Below, in pieces: positions 1 to 7,568 of a stretch of 33,376 nucleotides of DNA; position 1 is the first letter of the stretch, and each line of letters begins with the position of its first letter. The notes below the pieces were generated by a model. It was given only the letters and a program-made list of their open reading frames with translations. It had not been told where the DNA came from and did not search any database. The stretch is from assembly GCA_030626405.1 (NCBI GenBank), contig DAOUPA010000011.1:1-33376 (forward strand). Reading direction: 5' to 3'. Source of the DNA: Planctomicrobium sp. (GTDB lineage Bacteria; Planctomycetota; Planctomycetia; Planctomycetales; Planctomycetaceae). The position numbers and the translations under genes were made by a program.

Positions 1-804
1 CAAGAGCCGTTTCCAGTGCCCGGTTGCTTCCTGGAGAGACTGCTTGAGAGTTGCCACACTTTCGACCAGTCAATCCCCAAGAAGTGCGAGTTTCTAAGTA
101 TGGGATTCCGTCAGCGTGTGGATCGTTGTCTACAATCGTTCACCAAGACCCGATTGATGAGTGTCGATGTTGGCAAGAAAGAGTGACGAGTCGTTATCGC
201 CGTTTGCCAAGCGAACAGAAATGGTGATTCCAGAGAAGTGATAATGTCTATGTCCAGGGGCCACAACCCCTCAGCTCGATCAGATGGCGACCATTACTGA
301 TGCCAGAGCCGCTCTCATGAGTTCAAACCAAGACAATACGACCCTGAGACAATCGCTGATCCAGCTGTCTGAGATGCCACACAGCCCCTGTGACAGCCCC
401 TGTGAGCTCCTCTGAAGCGGCTCAACGAGGTTCACACTGTTATATTTCACGTGAAGAACGCTTGTCAGAAGAACAGTGAAGCCAACAGAGTCTGGGTCCT
501 CGTGGCGCCGGACAGTGCCAGCTGAGTGAACTCTCCACTCAGTCGTCATAGACAGCCTCACCGCGGCGATGAGCCATCAAGTCGTGGCTCATCGCTCATG
601 CGGCTTAGCAGAAGCCCCCATGGCCTTTGTAGCGGCGATGGTCAGTGAGTGGTGACCGAGAGATTGTTTTGCATCAATTGCATCTCTCGTGATTTCAAAC
701 TTTTCACTGAACCACCCCAGTGATTCATTCAGATTGCTTTTCGCGAGGCCATCTTACTCGCAAACTCGATGGCATTGTCTCCATCAGCATGATCATTCCG
801 AAAG
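1..804. other. No convincing gene; possible 3' end of a CDS at the left edge
   Basis: Plus-strand frame 1 is open from the first base to a TGA at 184-186 (61 codons, ending in the residues SVDVGKKE), so a gene might run in from the left. I do not recognise the peptide, and a run this short can be chance. The rest holds only short ORFs without a ribosome binding site or recognisable sequence. Two perfect inverted repeats are present: an 11-bp stem at 566-576/585-595 and an 8-bp stem at 657-664/682-689. Neither is followed by a T-run. Confidence 0.3.
566..595. repeat. 11-bp perfect inverted repeat, 8-nt loop
   Basis: GCGATGAGCCA at 566-576 is the exact reverse complement of 585-595, with an 8-base spacer. 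It lies beyond the 3' end of the basic-tail hypothetical gene that ends at 805. No T-tract follows on either strand, so a classic intrinsic terminator is not supported. It could be a transcript-end hairpin or a protein-binding palindrome. Confidence 0.5.
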
Positions 805-1689
805 TTAGCGGCCTTTCAAAGTCCGTTTGCAATATGCTTCGTTGAATATCTCCGCAGTCATTCGCAATGCTGCGGGAATAAAGTCGCCCCATACTTTGTC
901 ATATCCTTCTCGATTCTTGCTGTACATGTACGCAGCTCCCAATACATCGTGGTCGAAGTACCCAGCGAACCGATCCCTCCAAGTGTCACGCAAGCAGCAC
1001 TTCCTCGAGACCAAACAGAGGCGATAGAGAGGGTGTAACTGCTCATCCTTTGGCAACAGAAGTGCATTCTCGAGCATATCAGCGTCCGTGTACAGCTCCC
1101 AAGGTTCGGTCATCGAGCTGTCATTTTTACCCGCTGCGAACTTCTCGTTTTCGTCCTCGTAGAAGGTATTGGCATCCGAATCCCAGCACTGACTGTGTTC
1201 ATACTTGGCATTCATATTGTGCAGATCAATTCTGGCTTCTTGGATCTTCTCGCGGCGCCTCGATGCAATCCCATTTTGATATTCCGCGATCAAATTCGAA
1301 CCGAGCAGTTTGTTGGGCGGCGGTGCACGATTCGGGATCGGTGGAGGGATTCTCGCAATCTCAAAAACGTAACGCACGTAATCTTCGGGATCCTCGATTT
1401 TCACCTTCTCAACAGCCTTGGCAATCATGGGCCAGATCGGCTTTCGCTCTACATTTTTGCATCTCCCACCATCCCACCATGGGCTTGGCCTGTAATCGAA
1501 TTTCCCCTTGCAGAATACACTTTCAAAAAGATCGCGTTCGAGGATGTACGTTCGGCGAATCTTGTCCGCTAACGTCACACTGTCTGGGATGTCCTTACGT
1601 CTCGCTGCTTTCTTCTTTATGGTTTCCTTCTTTCTTGTCATTTTCTTCTTCGTTTTCCTCTTCAACTTCTTCGATACTTTCTTCTTCAT
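805..1689 (-). CDS. Hypothetical protein with strongly basic Lys/Arg N-terminal tail
   Basis: This is a 294-residue protein whose family I do not recognise. About the first 32 residues are mostly Lys and Arg (it begins MKKKVSKKLKRKTKKK), as in histone-like or nucleic-acid-binding tails. The remainder is a mixed, apparently soluble domain with several Trp and Cys residues and a proline-rich patch (RIPPPIPNRAPPPNK) but no visible catalytic motif. I chose the ATG at 1689, which has a weak AGAGAAA upstream. The frame is open to an ATG at 1806, which would add 39 residues. It follows the 197-residue hypothetical gene on the same strand, so the two may be co-transcribed. A role in nucleic-acid binding is inferred from charge only. 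Confidence 0.55.
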   Translation of the reverse strand: MKKKVSKKLKRKTKKKMTRKKETIKKKAARRKDIPDSVTLADKIRRTYILERDLFESVFCKGKFDYRPSPWWDGGRCKNVERKPIWPMIAKAVEKVKIEDPEDYVRYVFEIARIPPPIPNRAPPPNKLLGSNLIAEYQNGIASRRREKIQEARIDLHNMNAKYEHSQCWDSDANTFYEDENEKFAAGKNDSSMTEPWELYTDADMLENALLLPKDEQLHPLYRLCLVSRKCCLRDTWRDRFAGYFDHDVLGAAYMYSKNREGYDKVWGDFIPAALRMTAEIFNEAYCKRTLKGR

Positions 1690-1825
1690 GGTTTCTCTTT
1701 TTGTAAAGAATATTAAAACAGTTTCAGTTTCTCTTCGGTCATTCCGCCGGCCAGTCTTTCCAGCGGGGCTGGGGTTACATTGATCTTCAGTGGTCTCCAT
1801 CCACATGGGACCGACAGAAATTAGC

Positions 1826-2419
1826 TCAGCTATTGAGCTGCGTCATATACCCTCCTTTCTTCGCCTGCGCATGCCACGTCTCAGGCGGGTGTATTGCATC
1901 CAGTGACACAACCATCGCATCCAGCGGCTCAACAGCGATCGTGTGGTATGCATCTGTGTAGACGAGATGTGTCCCCGGGATGCGCGTGTCTATGGAAAGT
2001 GAGTTGTGGACGACAATGGACTTGCCAACATCCTGCTGGTAGGGCCAGAGATAGATGATGCCGGCTGCGTGAGTCAGCTCATAACCGTCGACATTTTCTA
2101 TGAAATCTCTGTAAAAACGTGTCTTGTTGAACGCTGTGATCAGCTTGTGGCCAGTGATCACTTTTGCTTCTGTTCTCGTCAGCGACTGAAAAGACAGCTG
2201 CATCGGATAATGGAATTTAAAGAATCCATCAAAAGCTCTAAGAGTCAGCCGCCGTGGAGGTGGAGGATAGTCTTCATGACGAAATTGATTTTGCATTTCA
2301 GCAGCGATGCGCTCTGCTTCATCAATGATCATGTGGCGCGCTCGCTTGTCATACAGCCCGTAGTGGGTGAGCAGCCAGCGAACGAGTTTGTCTTCTTTCT
2401 TCCAGTCGTATTTCTTCAT
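1826..2419 (-). CDS. Hypothetical protein of the putative mobile element
   Basis: The product is 197 residues and I do not recognise it. The N-terminus is charged (MKKYDWKKEDKLVRWLLTHYG) and looks helical. There is a short proline/arginine segment (PPPPRRL), and the C-terminal half is richer in beta-type residues. No signal peptide or membrane segment is visible. Two ATGs are available at 2425 and 2419. The second is preferred because the GAGAGG ribosome binding site sits about 8 nt before it but only about 2 nt before the first. A purine-rich tract of about 24 nt precedes the binding site. The gene lies just beyond the iteron array and the replication-initiator-like gene on the same strand, so it may be an accessory gene of that module. 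Confidence 0.55.
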   Translation of the reverse strand: MKKYDWKKEDKLVRWLLTHYGLYDKRARHMIIDEAERIAAEMQNQFRHEDYPPPPRRLTLRAFDGFFKFHYPMQLSFQSLTRTEAKVITGHKLITAFNKTRFYRDFIENVDGYELTHAAGIIYLWPYQQDVGKSIVVHNSLSIDTRIPGTHLVYTDAYHTIAVEPLDAMVVSLDAIHPPETWHAQAKKGGYMTQLNS

Positions 2420-2469
2420 TTTCATTGCCTCTCTTTTCTTTTTCTTTCTTTAAGAGAAGGAACCCGAGT

Positions 2470-2500
2470 AACAGCCACAGAGCGGAGCGGCGGGGCTGTT
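2470..2500. other. 7-bp stem hairpin between the iterons and the 197-aa gene
   Basis: AACAGCC at 2470-2476 pairs with GGCTGTT at 2494-2500 around a G-rich loop. On the plus strand it is followed by TTCTCT, not a full T-run. It lies in the 5' region of the 197-residue gene, downstream of the winged-helix gene, so it could act as a weak terminator or mRNA structure. Confidence 0.3.
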
Positions 2501-2563
2501 TCTCTAACTCCTATTCTTTCTGAAAGTAATCTTTCTGTTACTACTAGTATTCCTTCTGTAACA

Positions 2564-2664
2564 TTTGGTAATAACGGGCTTTCACTTGGTGTACTCGGGC
2601 TTCCTGCTGGTCAAAACGGGCGATCCTTTTGGTCATAACGGGATCCCATTTGGTAATAACGGGC
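2564..2664. repeat. Iteron-like array: five direct repeats, 21-22 bp period
   Basis: Five copies of a motif close to TTTGGTAATAACGGGC occur in the same orientation. Their GGT triplets start at 2567, 2588, 2609, 2631 and 2652, which gives spacings of 21, 21, 22 and 21 bp, about two helical turns. The first and last copies are identical over the core. The second (GGTGTACTCGGGC) and third (GGTCAAAACGGGC) are diverged. The array sits immediately beyond the stop codon of the tandem winged-helix gene. Directly repeated sites of this period are typical of iterons bound by plasmid replication initiators. The function here is inference from layout and spacing. Confidence 0.75.
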
Positions 2665-2669
2665 ACGCC

Positions 2670-3635
2670 TCATTCCTGCTGTTTAATCTCATTGATCTGC
2701 TTGATTGCGGCTGGTTCGATTTGGTAATGATGAGTGGGATGCCCACAGAATCGTTCCTTGCGGACTCGTACCAATCCTTTCTGTTCCAACCCCTTTTTTT
2801 TCTTGCCAGTAGCACCGCCTCGGCTGATAATCGCCCCGCGTACTTGCCCGACACTCAGTCCCGTCTCATCGCTGATTTGTTCATTGCCTGCCGCAAACCA
2901 CTTTTCCCCATCCAGCACGACCCGCAACTTGCCCGCTGCCTCAACGCAACGATGGAAGAGGTAAGCGAGACAGATACTTTCGTTGGTCGTGCAATCGAGT
3001 TGCTTCATGTATGCGGGATAGACCCGCATGAAGTGTGTTTGTCGAGACTGTTCGATCGCTTGGTGGAAGGCGTTTGTCAGTCGCAGGCCGAAGTTCCAGT
3101 TTGTGGTTTCCTGAACGAACTCTTTGATATCAACATATTCGAGGATCTCTTCATTAACGAGTCGTTTGAGTGCTCGTTCCACTTGCTTCTCGCCCGCTCG
3201 GTGTGGGAGGTCTGCCAGACCCAGCTGTGTTGCTACATCTTGCACTCCGGTGATCATCCAGGCAGGGTTGTTCGGCTCCGGCTGAGGACGAGAACGAGGC
3301 AAACGATCCTCAGCGTCTGCGATCCAGTACATCACCTTCGCTGACAACAGTGCGGGTAGCCCACCACCTGTGATGCAGACGACCGCAGGGAGCAGGTCGA
3401 TAAAAGGTTGAGGGGTGTCGCAATCGGTCTCTGCGGTTGCGACAGGTGTGAGATTGATGTCCAGAGTTTGGAAGGCGTTGTTTGCAGCCTGCGGTGCAGT
3501 GCGAGTCTCTCGCTGTCGCCCTTCATGCATTCCGTGTTCGACATGGTTATAGCCGGTTCGCCTTCGTTTGGGCGGGGCTTCGCCTTGCGTTGGTAACTTG
3601 TTAGTCTGTGTGCTCATGTTGTTTTTGAGCGGCAC
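2670..3635 (-). CDS. Tandem winged-helix protein, replication-initiator-like
   Basis: A 321-residue protein with a disordered basic N-terminus (residues 1-80, including PPKRRRTG) and two regions that read as winged-helix domains. The first, about 95-190, holds LLSAKVMYWIAD, then ITGVQDVATQLGL, then VERALKRLVNEEILE. The second, about 218-308, holds ICLAYLFHRC, then ISDETGLSVGQVRGAI, then GLEQKGLVRVRKER. Two such domains in one protein are the plan of plasmid and phage replication initiators and replisome organisers. I did not see a diagnostic Rep_3 signature, so the exact family is open. The GTG at 3635 is chosen because GAGG lies about 4 nt upstream; the ATG at 3617 has no such site. An iteron-like array abuts the 3' end, and a DUF1580 gene lies upstream on the same strand. 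Confidence 0.65.
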   Translation of the reverse strand: MPLKNNMSTQTNKLPTQGEAPPKRRRTGYNHVEHGMHEGRQRETRTAPQAANNAFQTLDINLTPVATAETDCDTPQPFIDLLPAVVCITGGGLPALLSAKVMYWIADAEDRLPRSRPQPEPNNPAWMITGVQDVATQLGLADLPHRAGEKQVERALKRLVNEEILEYVDIKEFVQETTNWNFGLRLTNAFHQAIEQSRQTHFMRVYPAYMKQLDCTTNESICLAYLFHRCVEAAGKLRVVLDGEKWFAAGNEQISDETGLSVGQVRGAIISRGGATGKKKKGLEQKGLVRVRKERFCGHPTHHYQIEPAAIKQINEIKQQE

Positions 3636-3663
3636 ATTTCCTCGCCAAAGTGGATGTGCCGCT
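3628..3663. promoter_or_regulatory. Hairpin enclosing the RBS and start codon of the winged-helix gene
   Basis: AGCGGCACAT at 3628-3637 is the exact reverse complement of 3654-3663, with a 16-nt loop. On the minus-strand mRNA the GTG start codon (3635-3633) lies in the stem and the GAGG ribosome binding site (3643-3640) lies in the loop, so folding could limit initiation. On the plus strand the hairpin is followed by a T-rich tract and could instead stop antisense transcription. Confidence 0.4.
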
Positions 3664-3766
3664 TTTTCTTTTCCGTCTACACGTCCCTGTGTTTGTTGTG
3701 ATTGGTTGGGTTTGTGGTGGAGGGGCTCGCTTGTGCGGCAAGCGAGTTTGCTGTCAGTGAATCAAG

Positions 3767-4066
3767 TCACAGCAGTCCCGCTTCCTTCAGATCTTCGTCG
3801 GTGACTCCACCATCGACTGTGTCGTGATCTGCCAGTGCAGCTTCAGTTTGGGCGTTCAGGAATGCGTCAAATGCCTCGGGTGTCGTTTGCCAATAACCGC
3901 TGTGGTGGATCGCTGCCAGCTTGATGGTGCCGCCACGCAGGCCTTTTTTGCACCATCGCCACACCGTTGCTGGCGATGGTTTTTGTCCAGTCCTCTTGAG
4001 AGCGACTGCCATGACGTGGGCGAGCTCGCCGCTCAGAATATCAATTTCATTATTTGCCATCGGCAT
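3767..4066 (-). CDS. DUF1580 family protein, excisionase-like HTH
   Basis: A 99-residue protein matching the planctomycete DUF1580 pattern: a helix-turn-helix with SPATVWRWCKKGLRGGTIKL at about 31-50, then a short wing and TTPEAFDAFLNAQ at about 61-73. The layout resembles MerR/excisionase-type DNA-binding proteins, and members are often found near planctomycete integrases. An AGGAG site 7 nt before the first ATG (4066) supports that start over the second ATG two codons later. The gene is 131 bp upstream of the winged-helix gene on the same strand, so they may form one unit. A role as recombination directionality factor or repressor of the element is inference. Confidence 0.7.
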   Translation of the reverse strand: MPMANNEIDILSGELAHVMAVALKRTGQKPSPATVWRWCKKGLRGGTIKLAAIHHSGYWQTTPEAFDAFLNAQTEAALADHDTVDGGVTDEDLKEAGLL

Positions 4067-5194
4067 GAAAAAACTCCTAACTATTGCGCTGACGTGATTG
4101 CCTTTGCGTTGATTTGAGTTTTTGTGATTTGCCCTGCTATTGCAAGCGTATCTTCAGCAAGGTCGACCCATTCCAACGGTCATTTCCACTCCCTCATTTC
4201 GGCTCGTTTTTTGAATCTCGATTCGTTCTCAGAATGTCGAGTGAATCAGGAGTCGATCAGACGAATTGTCGATCTCAATATCGAGTCGTCATGACTCGGG
4301 ATTTCTGGTTTTTACCGAAAATTATTTTCAACTATTTTTGAAGAAAGTTTTTGTTGTCGCAAAACCAGGGACATTGTCCGGACAAAGCGCGAATGCACTG
4401 ATGCTGTCTTGCAGTTAAGTGGTGAGCACCGACAGGACCGTTTCGACTGAACGGCTGAACGGCTGCACTTCGAACCGACTACCCCCTGCAAAATCAAGAC
4501 GTCCAGAGCTTGAATTGAAACTCTTTTTCAAGAACCATCAGTCAGTGGCTCATTCGACACAAATCACCAAGAATCGTGGCGGTTGCGACCACGCTCGTTT
4601 CGAACCAGACAGACGGAATACCAGCAGAGACACTTCAAACGCTACTATGAGACCCGGCAATCATCTCCCTAGGCGTGAATGGCATACCAGCAGATCCGAG
4701 AAAGTCAGACGGTCCAGTGAACGGTGATTTTCGCGACTGGAGTAGGAAAGATTCAGTCAACGCGAAGAGCAGACCTGTACATTGAAAGTTGATCGATCAA
4801 AAACACCATTTGAGTGATGACCGATGTCTACACGTGGCGAAACTGGGGAAGGGAACCAATCCTGAGAGTGTGACAGTGCGCCTGTGTGGCTGAGAACATT
4901 GGCTGCGGTTGGCTTCTGCCTGAAAGGCTATTCTCCAGGGAGATGGTCAACGTGTTCGAGATTGAGAATCTGCGATGGCAGCGTCACTCCAGCGTTGCGA
5001 TAAACTATCTCCAGACTACGGTTCAAGGATCAGCGTGGCAGATGCGAACGTTGATCTGGGCCAGCGAAAGTAAGGCAACCAACGGTGGCACAACTCTGAC
5101 TGGGTGATTCTCAACTCTTTATTCACCAAGAGTGCCCCTCTCAGCGCGTCTGCCAATGAACTCCAAACTCAATCACTCAGATTTTCAGATTTGA
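4067..5194. other. 1.1-kb stretch without a convincing gene
   Basis: Only short ORFs of up to about 100 codons are present, with no ribosome binding sites or recognisable residues. Visible structure is a 6-bp inverted repeat (CGAGTC, GTCAT, GACTCG) at 4282-4298, followed by an AT-rich segment at about 4300-4345. That segment could be a promoter region or a duplex-unwinding-type sequence for the nearby replication-like module. The rest may be decayed coding DNA. Confidence 0.4.
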
Positions 5195-6130
5195 CTAAAT
5201 GTCAATCCCGAATTCTTCACGAAGAGCTGTGGCTGCATTTTTTTTCGTCTTCGATTTCCCACGCTTCACCATCTCTTTAAGCATGTCAATAACTTGGTCT
5301 CTACTCCATCCTGGCCATGAATCTTGTGGGCCCGGTGGTGGCTTTTCGAACCCTAAATCGTCGGCGTAGTCACTTATTCTGCTTGAGTTAACATCGATCA
5401 AATCCTGAAGATCGCTAGATGAGAACCTTTGTTGCTCTGCGGGAGTTGGCTGGAATTGTGGATCAGGCATTCCAAGGACATTGCGAATACAAACCTGCTC
5501 TCTTTCCACGAGAGCAGAGACCTTTTCGAAAGCGCTGATCACGGCAATGTCAGAACTTAACACCTCGGTTCTCATACCATCCATTTGCGTCCAGAGTGAA
5601 ACGTCCCCGTACATGAAGAAATCGTCGGAGTATAATATCAGTTCAATCGCGAGTTGATGCGCATTCGTTGCGTATATAGGCCATGGTCTATTGGACACGC
5701 GACCAGTTTCGAACGAGAAGTCATCGGCGTTTCCCGAATTGTTCCTGACAAGAACAGAACGAAGATCAGCTTCATTCTTTGACAGTTCGCAACAGATGTT
5801 TGACAGATGAAACGTCTTCCCTTGGTATTCAAAAGAATTTTCCAGGGCATCTATGACATACTTTTTACGAAATGATGCTATTCCACTTTCAAACAGCTTC
5901 AACTGCTCCACTTCTGGTATGAACCCTCTACCTAGTCCACCGAAGTGATCTCTGCGCCAATCGAGTTGATTTTGAATCATCGAAAAGAATTCTTGCAGTT
6001 TCGTAGGATCCCAGCCTTTAGGTAGTCCAAGTGGTTCAGATTCAACAGGTTCAGATTCAACAGGTTCAGATTCAACAGGTTCAGATTCAACAGGTTCAGA
6101 TTCAACAGGTTCGACTGATTCAGTGTTCAT
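5195..6130 (-). CDS. Hypothetical protein with N-terminal VESEP repeats
   Basis: A 311-residue protein I do not recognise. After MNTES it carries repeated acidic VESEP pentapeptides at about residues 6-32, encoded by a 15-bp tandem repeat. A soluble, mixed alpha/beta-looking domain follows, with several Trp and Cys residues. The C-terminal end is basic and helical, with WSRDQVIDMLKEMVKRGKSKTKKNAATALREEFGI. No signal peptide or membrane segment is seen. The start at 6130 is preferred: GAGGG lies just upstream, while the longer frame to 6166 would translate through that site. It lies directly downstream of the integrase on the same strand and is probably cargo of the element. Confidence 0.65.
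   Translation of the reverse strand: MNTESVEPVESEPVESEPVESEPVESEPVESEPLGLPKGWDPTKLQEFFSMIQNQLDWRRDHFGGLGRGFIPEVEQLKLFESGIASFRKKYVIDALENSFEYQGKTFHLSNICCELSKNEADLRSVLVRNNSGNADDFSFETGRVSNRPWPIYATNAHQLAIELILYSDDFFMYGDVSLWTQMDGMRTEVLSSDIAVISAFEKVSALVEREQVCIRNVLGMPDPQFQPTPAEQQRFSSSDLQDLIDVNSSRISDYADDLGFEKPPPGPQDSWPGWSRDQVIDMLKEMVKRGKSKTKKNAATALREEFGIDI
6033..6107. repeat. Five perfect 15-bp tandem repeats (in-frame VESEP)
   Basis: The unit GGTTCAGATTCAACA is repeated five times without a mismatch at 6033, 6048, 6063, 6078 and 6093, followed by a diverged partial unit. Because 15 is a multiple of three, copy-number change alters the protein by five residues without a frameshift. The identity of the units suggests recent expansion. 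Confidence 0.92.
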
Positions 6131-6163
6131 TTCACCCTCACTTTTCCTCCCCTGCAAGAAAAG

Positions 6164-6237
6164 CACCGGGGCAAAACAGCCGCAAGGGTGAAGAAGCTGA
6201 GACGATTCAGGGGATCAATCCCGAACCGGCCCCGGTG
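6164..6237. repeat. 9-bp inverted repeat between the integrase and VESEP genes
   Basis: CACCGGGGC at 6164-6172 and GCCCCGGTG at 6229-6237 are perfect reverse complements 56 bp apart. A smaller palindrome, GGGATCAATCCC, lies at 6211-6222. They fall in the gap between the integrase stop and the next gene, so they could form a long hairpin in the minus-strand transcript. No T-run follows. Function unknown. Confidence 0.35.
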
Positions 6238-6252
6238 TTAAAGAAGTGTAAC

Positions 6253-7371
6253 TCATCCGATTTTCGCGACGATAGCCCGCGCCGAGTCAAAATCGACCTC
6301 CGCGTAAATTTCGGAAGTCACCGCTGAACTATGCCCAAGTAAAATCCTGGAGGCTTCGAGTCCGTGGTCTCTCCGAATGTTCGTGGCAAAGTTGTGACGC
6401 AACTGATTCGCCGACCAGTGAGGTACGTTTGCGGCCTCGCAGGCACGCTTGATTGCGGAGTAATACCCTTGGGTCGAATACCTTGTCCTGCCGTTTCGTA
6501 CGAAGACCTTGGCGTTTTCACGATATGCCTTCGAAATGAACTCTGACCGCCCACGCTCTGGATTGAACAGGTATGCCTCTAGTTCTGTCGTCAAGTACGG
6601 CCTGATCAATTCTTGACTCTGTTTCCCGAGGTGAACGATTCGTGATTTGTTTCGGTGTTGAGTTTTGTGACTCTGCGGTCTGTATTCCCAAGAATCATCG
6701 GTCATTGTCAGATCGCAGGCACGCATCTGGAGAACCTCACCAGGACGCATTCCGGAAAGCAACTGCAACTGAATCATCGTCCACACCGGAGACGAAACGA
6801 ACGGCTCCACAGCGTCTACGAATGCTTCCGGGACCGGCTTCACTCCATCTGTCTCGCGTGCCAGCGAGCGACCCGCTTTGAGGCCTGGGAGGCAGCTCAA
6901 CTCCAAGTAGACCATGTTGTCGATCAGCTTCTTGTTGGCTCCCCATTTGAACATCGACTTCAGTTTCGAGATGTTGTTGTTAATGGTGGTCCTGGCAAGA
7001 CCTGCACCAATCATCTTCTCACGCACGGCTTCCAACTTCAGTGCGTCGAAGTCTTTCGCCAGGATGTTTCGGAAGTTCTGGTTCAGGTATTTGATAGCCG
7101 CCTTGATGTTGTTGACTTCGCCTGTCACGACACCGTTCTTGCGGTAGTACACTTTGCAGTGTTCAATGTAGAGCTGCGTCAGTTCACGGACTTTCACGTC
7201 CTTGACTGGATTACAGTTTGATCGGCTCCATTCACCAAGCAACTCAGAATAGCGTTGGTGAGACTCTGGAGACCCATGGACTCCAAGGTAAATATCCTTC
7301 CCATCGATCCTGACACGGGCTTGCCCGGAAGGTTTGTGATGAGCGTATTTAGGAACTCGTTTCTTGGTCAT
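6253..7371 (-). CDS. Tyrosine-type site-specific recombinase (integrase)
   Basis: A 372-residue tyrosine recombinase that would catalyse integration and excision of the element by strand exchange. After a short basic N-terminus (MTKKRVPKYAHHKPSGQARV) comes a SAM-like core-binding region at about 60-170. The catalytic domain shows Arg at 209 (LLSGMRPGEV), a probable Lys at 236, Arg at 325 in NQLRH, His at 347 (LLGHSS) and the nucleophile Tyr at 356 (EIYAE). The usual first His of HxLRH is Asn here, a variant I associate with planctomycete integrases. The ATG at 7371 begins the typical planctomycete N-terminus; the open frame extends to 7431. The gene starts 116 bp from the 3' end of a tRNA-Gln gene, a classic integration site. 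Confidence 0.93.
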   Translation of the reverse strand: MTKKRVPKYAHHKPSGQARVRIDGKDIYLGVHGSPESHQRYSELLGEWSRSNCNPVKDVKVRELTQLYIEHCKVYYRKNGVVTGEVNNIKAAIKYLNQNFRNILAKDFDALKLEAVREKMIGAGLARTTINNNISKLKSMFKWGANKKLIDNMVYLELSCLPGLKAGRSLARETDGVKPVPEAFVDAVEPFVSSPVWTMIQLQLLSGMRPGEVLQMRACDLTMTDDSWEYRPQSHKTQHRNKSRIVHLGKQSQELIRPYLTTELEAYLFNPERGRSEFISKAYRENAKVFVRNGRTRYSTQGYYSAIKRACEAANVPHWSANQLRHNFATNIRRDHGLEASRILLGHSSAVTSEIYAEVDFDSARAIVAKIG

Positions 7372-7440
7372 GAGTGCGGCCTTCTCGACTAAAGGTGGTA
7401 GTACCGGGTAGTCGTGGTGCCGCACTGCCAAGAGGCAGGT

Positions 7441-7457
7441 AAGCGTAAGATACGCTT
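7441..7457. repeat. Short palindrome between the integrase start and the tRNA
   Basis: AAGCGTA at 7441-7447 and TACGCTT at 7451-7457 form a 7-bp inverted repeat around AGA. It lies between the integrase start and the tRNA 3' end, where integrase arm sites or the tRNA transcript terminator would be expected. No T-run follows on the tRNA strand. Confidence 0.35.
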
Positions 7458-7486
7458 CAGCAAGAGTTTAAGAGAGAAGCAAGAAG

Positions 7487-7557
7487 TTACCCGGCCAGGA
7501 TTTGAACCTGAACTAACAGTACCAAAAACTGTGGTGCTACCGTTACACTACCGGGTA
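7487..7557 (-). tRNA. tRNA-Gln (anticodon UUG)
   Basis: The reverse complement folds as a full 71-nt cloverleaf. The 7-bp acceptor stem pairs TACCCGG with CCGGGTA, the D stem pairs GTGT with GCAC, and the perfect 5-bp anticodon stem is ACAGT/ACTGT. The loop TTTTGGT reads anticodon UUG. The T arm has loop TTCAAAT and the discriminator base is A. CCA is not encoded. Its 3' end faces the integrase gene and is the likely attachment site of the element to the left. Confidence 0.95.
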
Positions 7558-7568
7558 ATCTTGGGGGA

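Noticed and set aside
280-561. 93-codon minus-strand open frame
   Set aside because: It has no ribosome binding site, no recognisable residues and no supporting context.
1050-1706. 218-codon plus-strand open frame
   Set aside because: It is antisense to the basic-tail hypothetical gene and low complexity at its end, with no domain.
2564-2664. CRISPR array
   Set aside because: The repeats are short, diverged and separated by only about 5-8 bp; there are no spacers of normal length and no cas genes.
2565-3344. 259-codon plus-strand open frame across the iterons
   Set aside because: It overlaps the winged-helix gene in antisense; its repeated GNNG/HNG peptides are only the iterons translated.
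4419-5107. Short plus-strand open frames as transposase remnants
   Set aside because: No DDE or other transposase motif and no terminal inverted repeats could be seen.
6164-6260. Integron attC site
   Set aside because: An inverted repeat and a GTTAAAG are present, but no matching core box pair was found and the integrase shows no IntI-specific insertion that I can recognise.
7401-7409. TACCGGGTA as a copy of the tRNA end (attachment core)
   Set aside because: Nine bases shared with the tRNA 5' stem are too few, and they match the wrong end of the tRNA gene for a standard att duplication.
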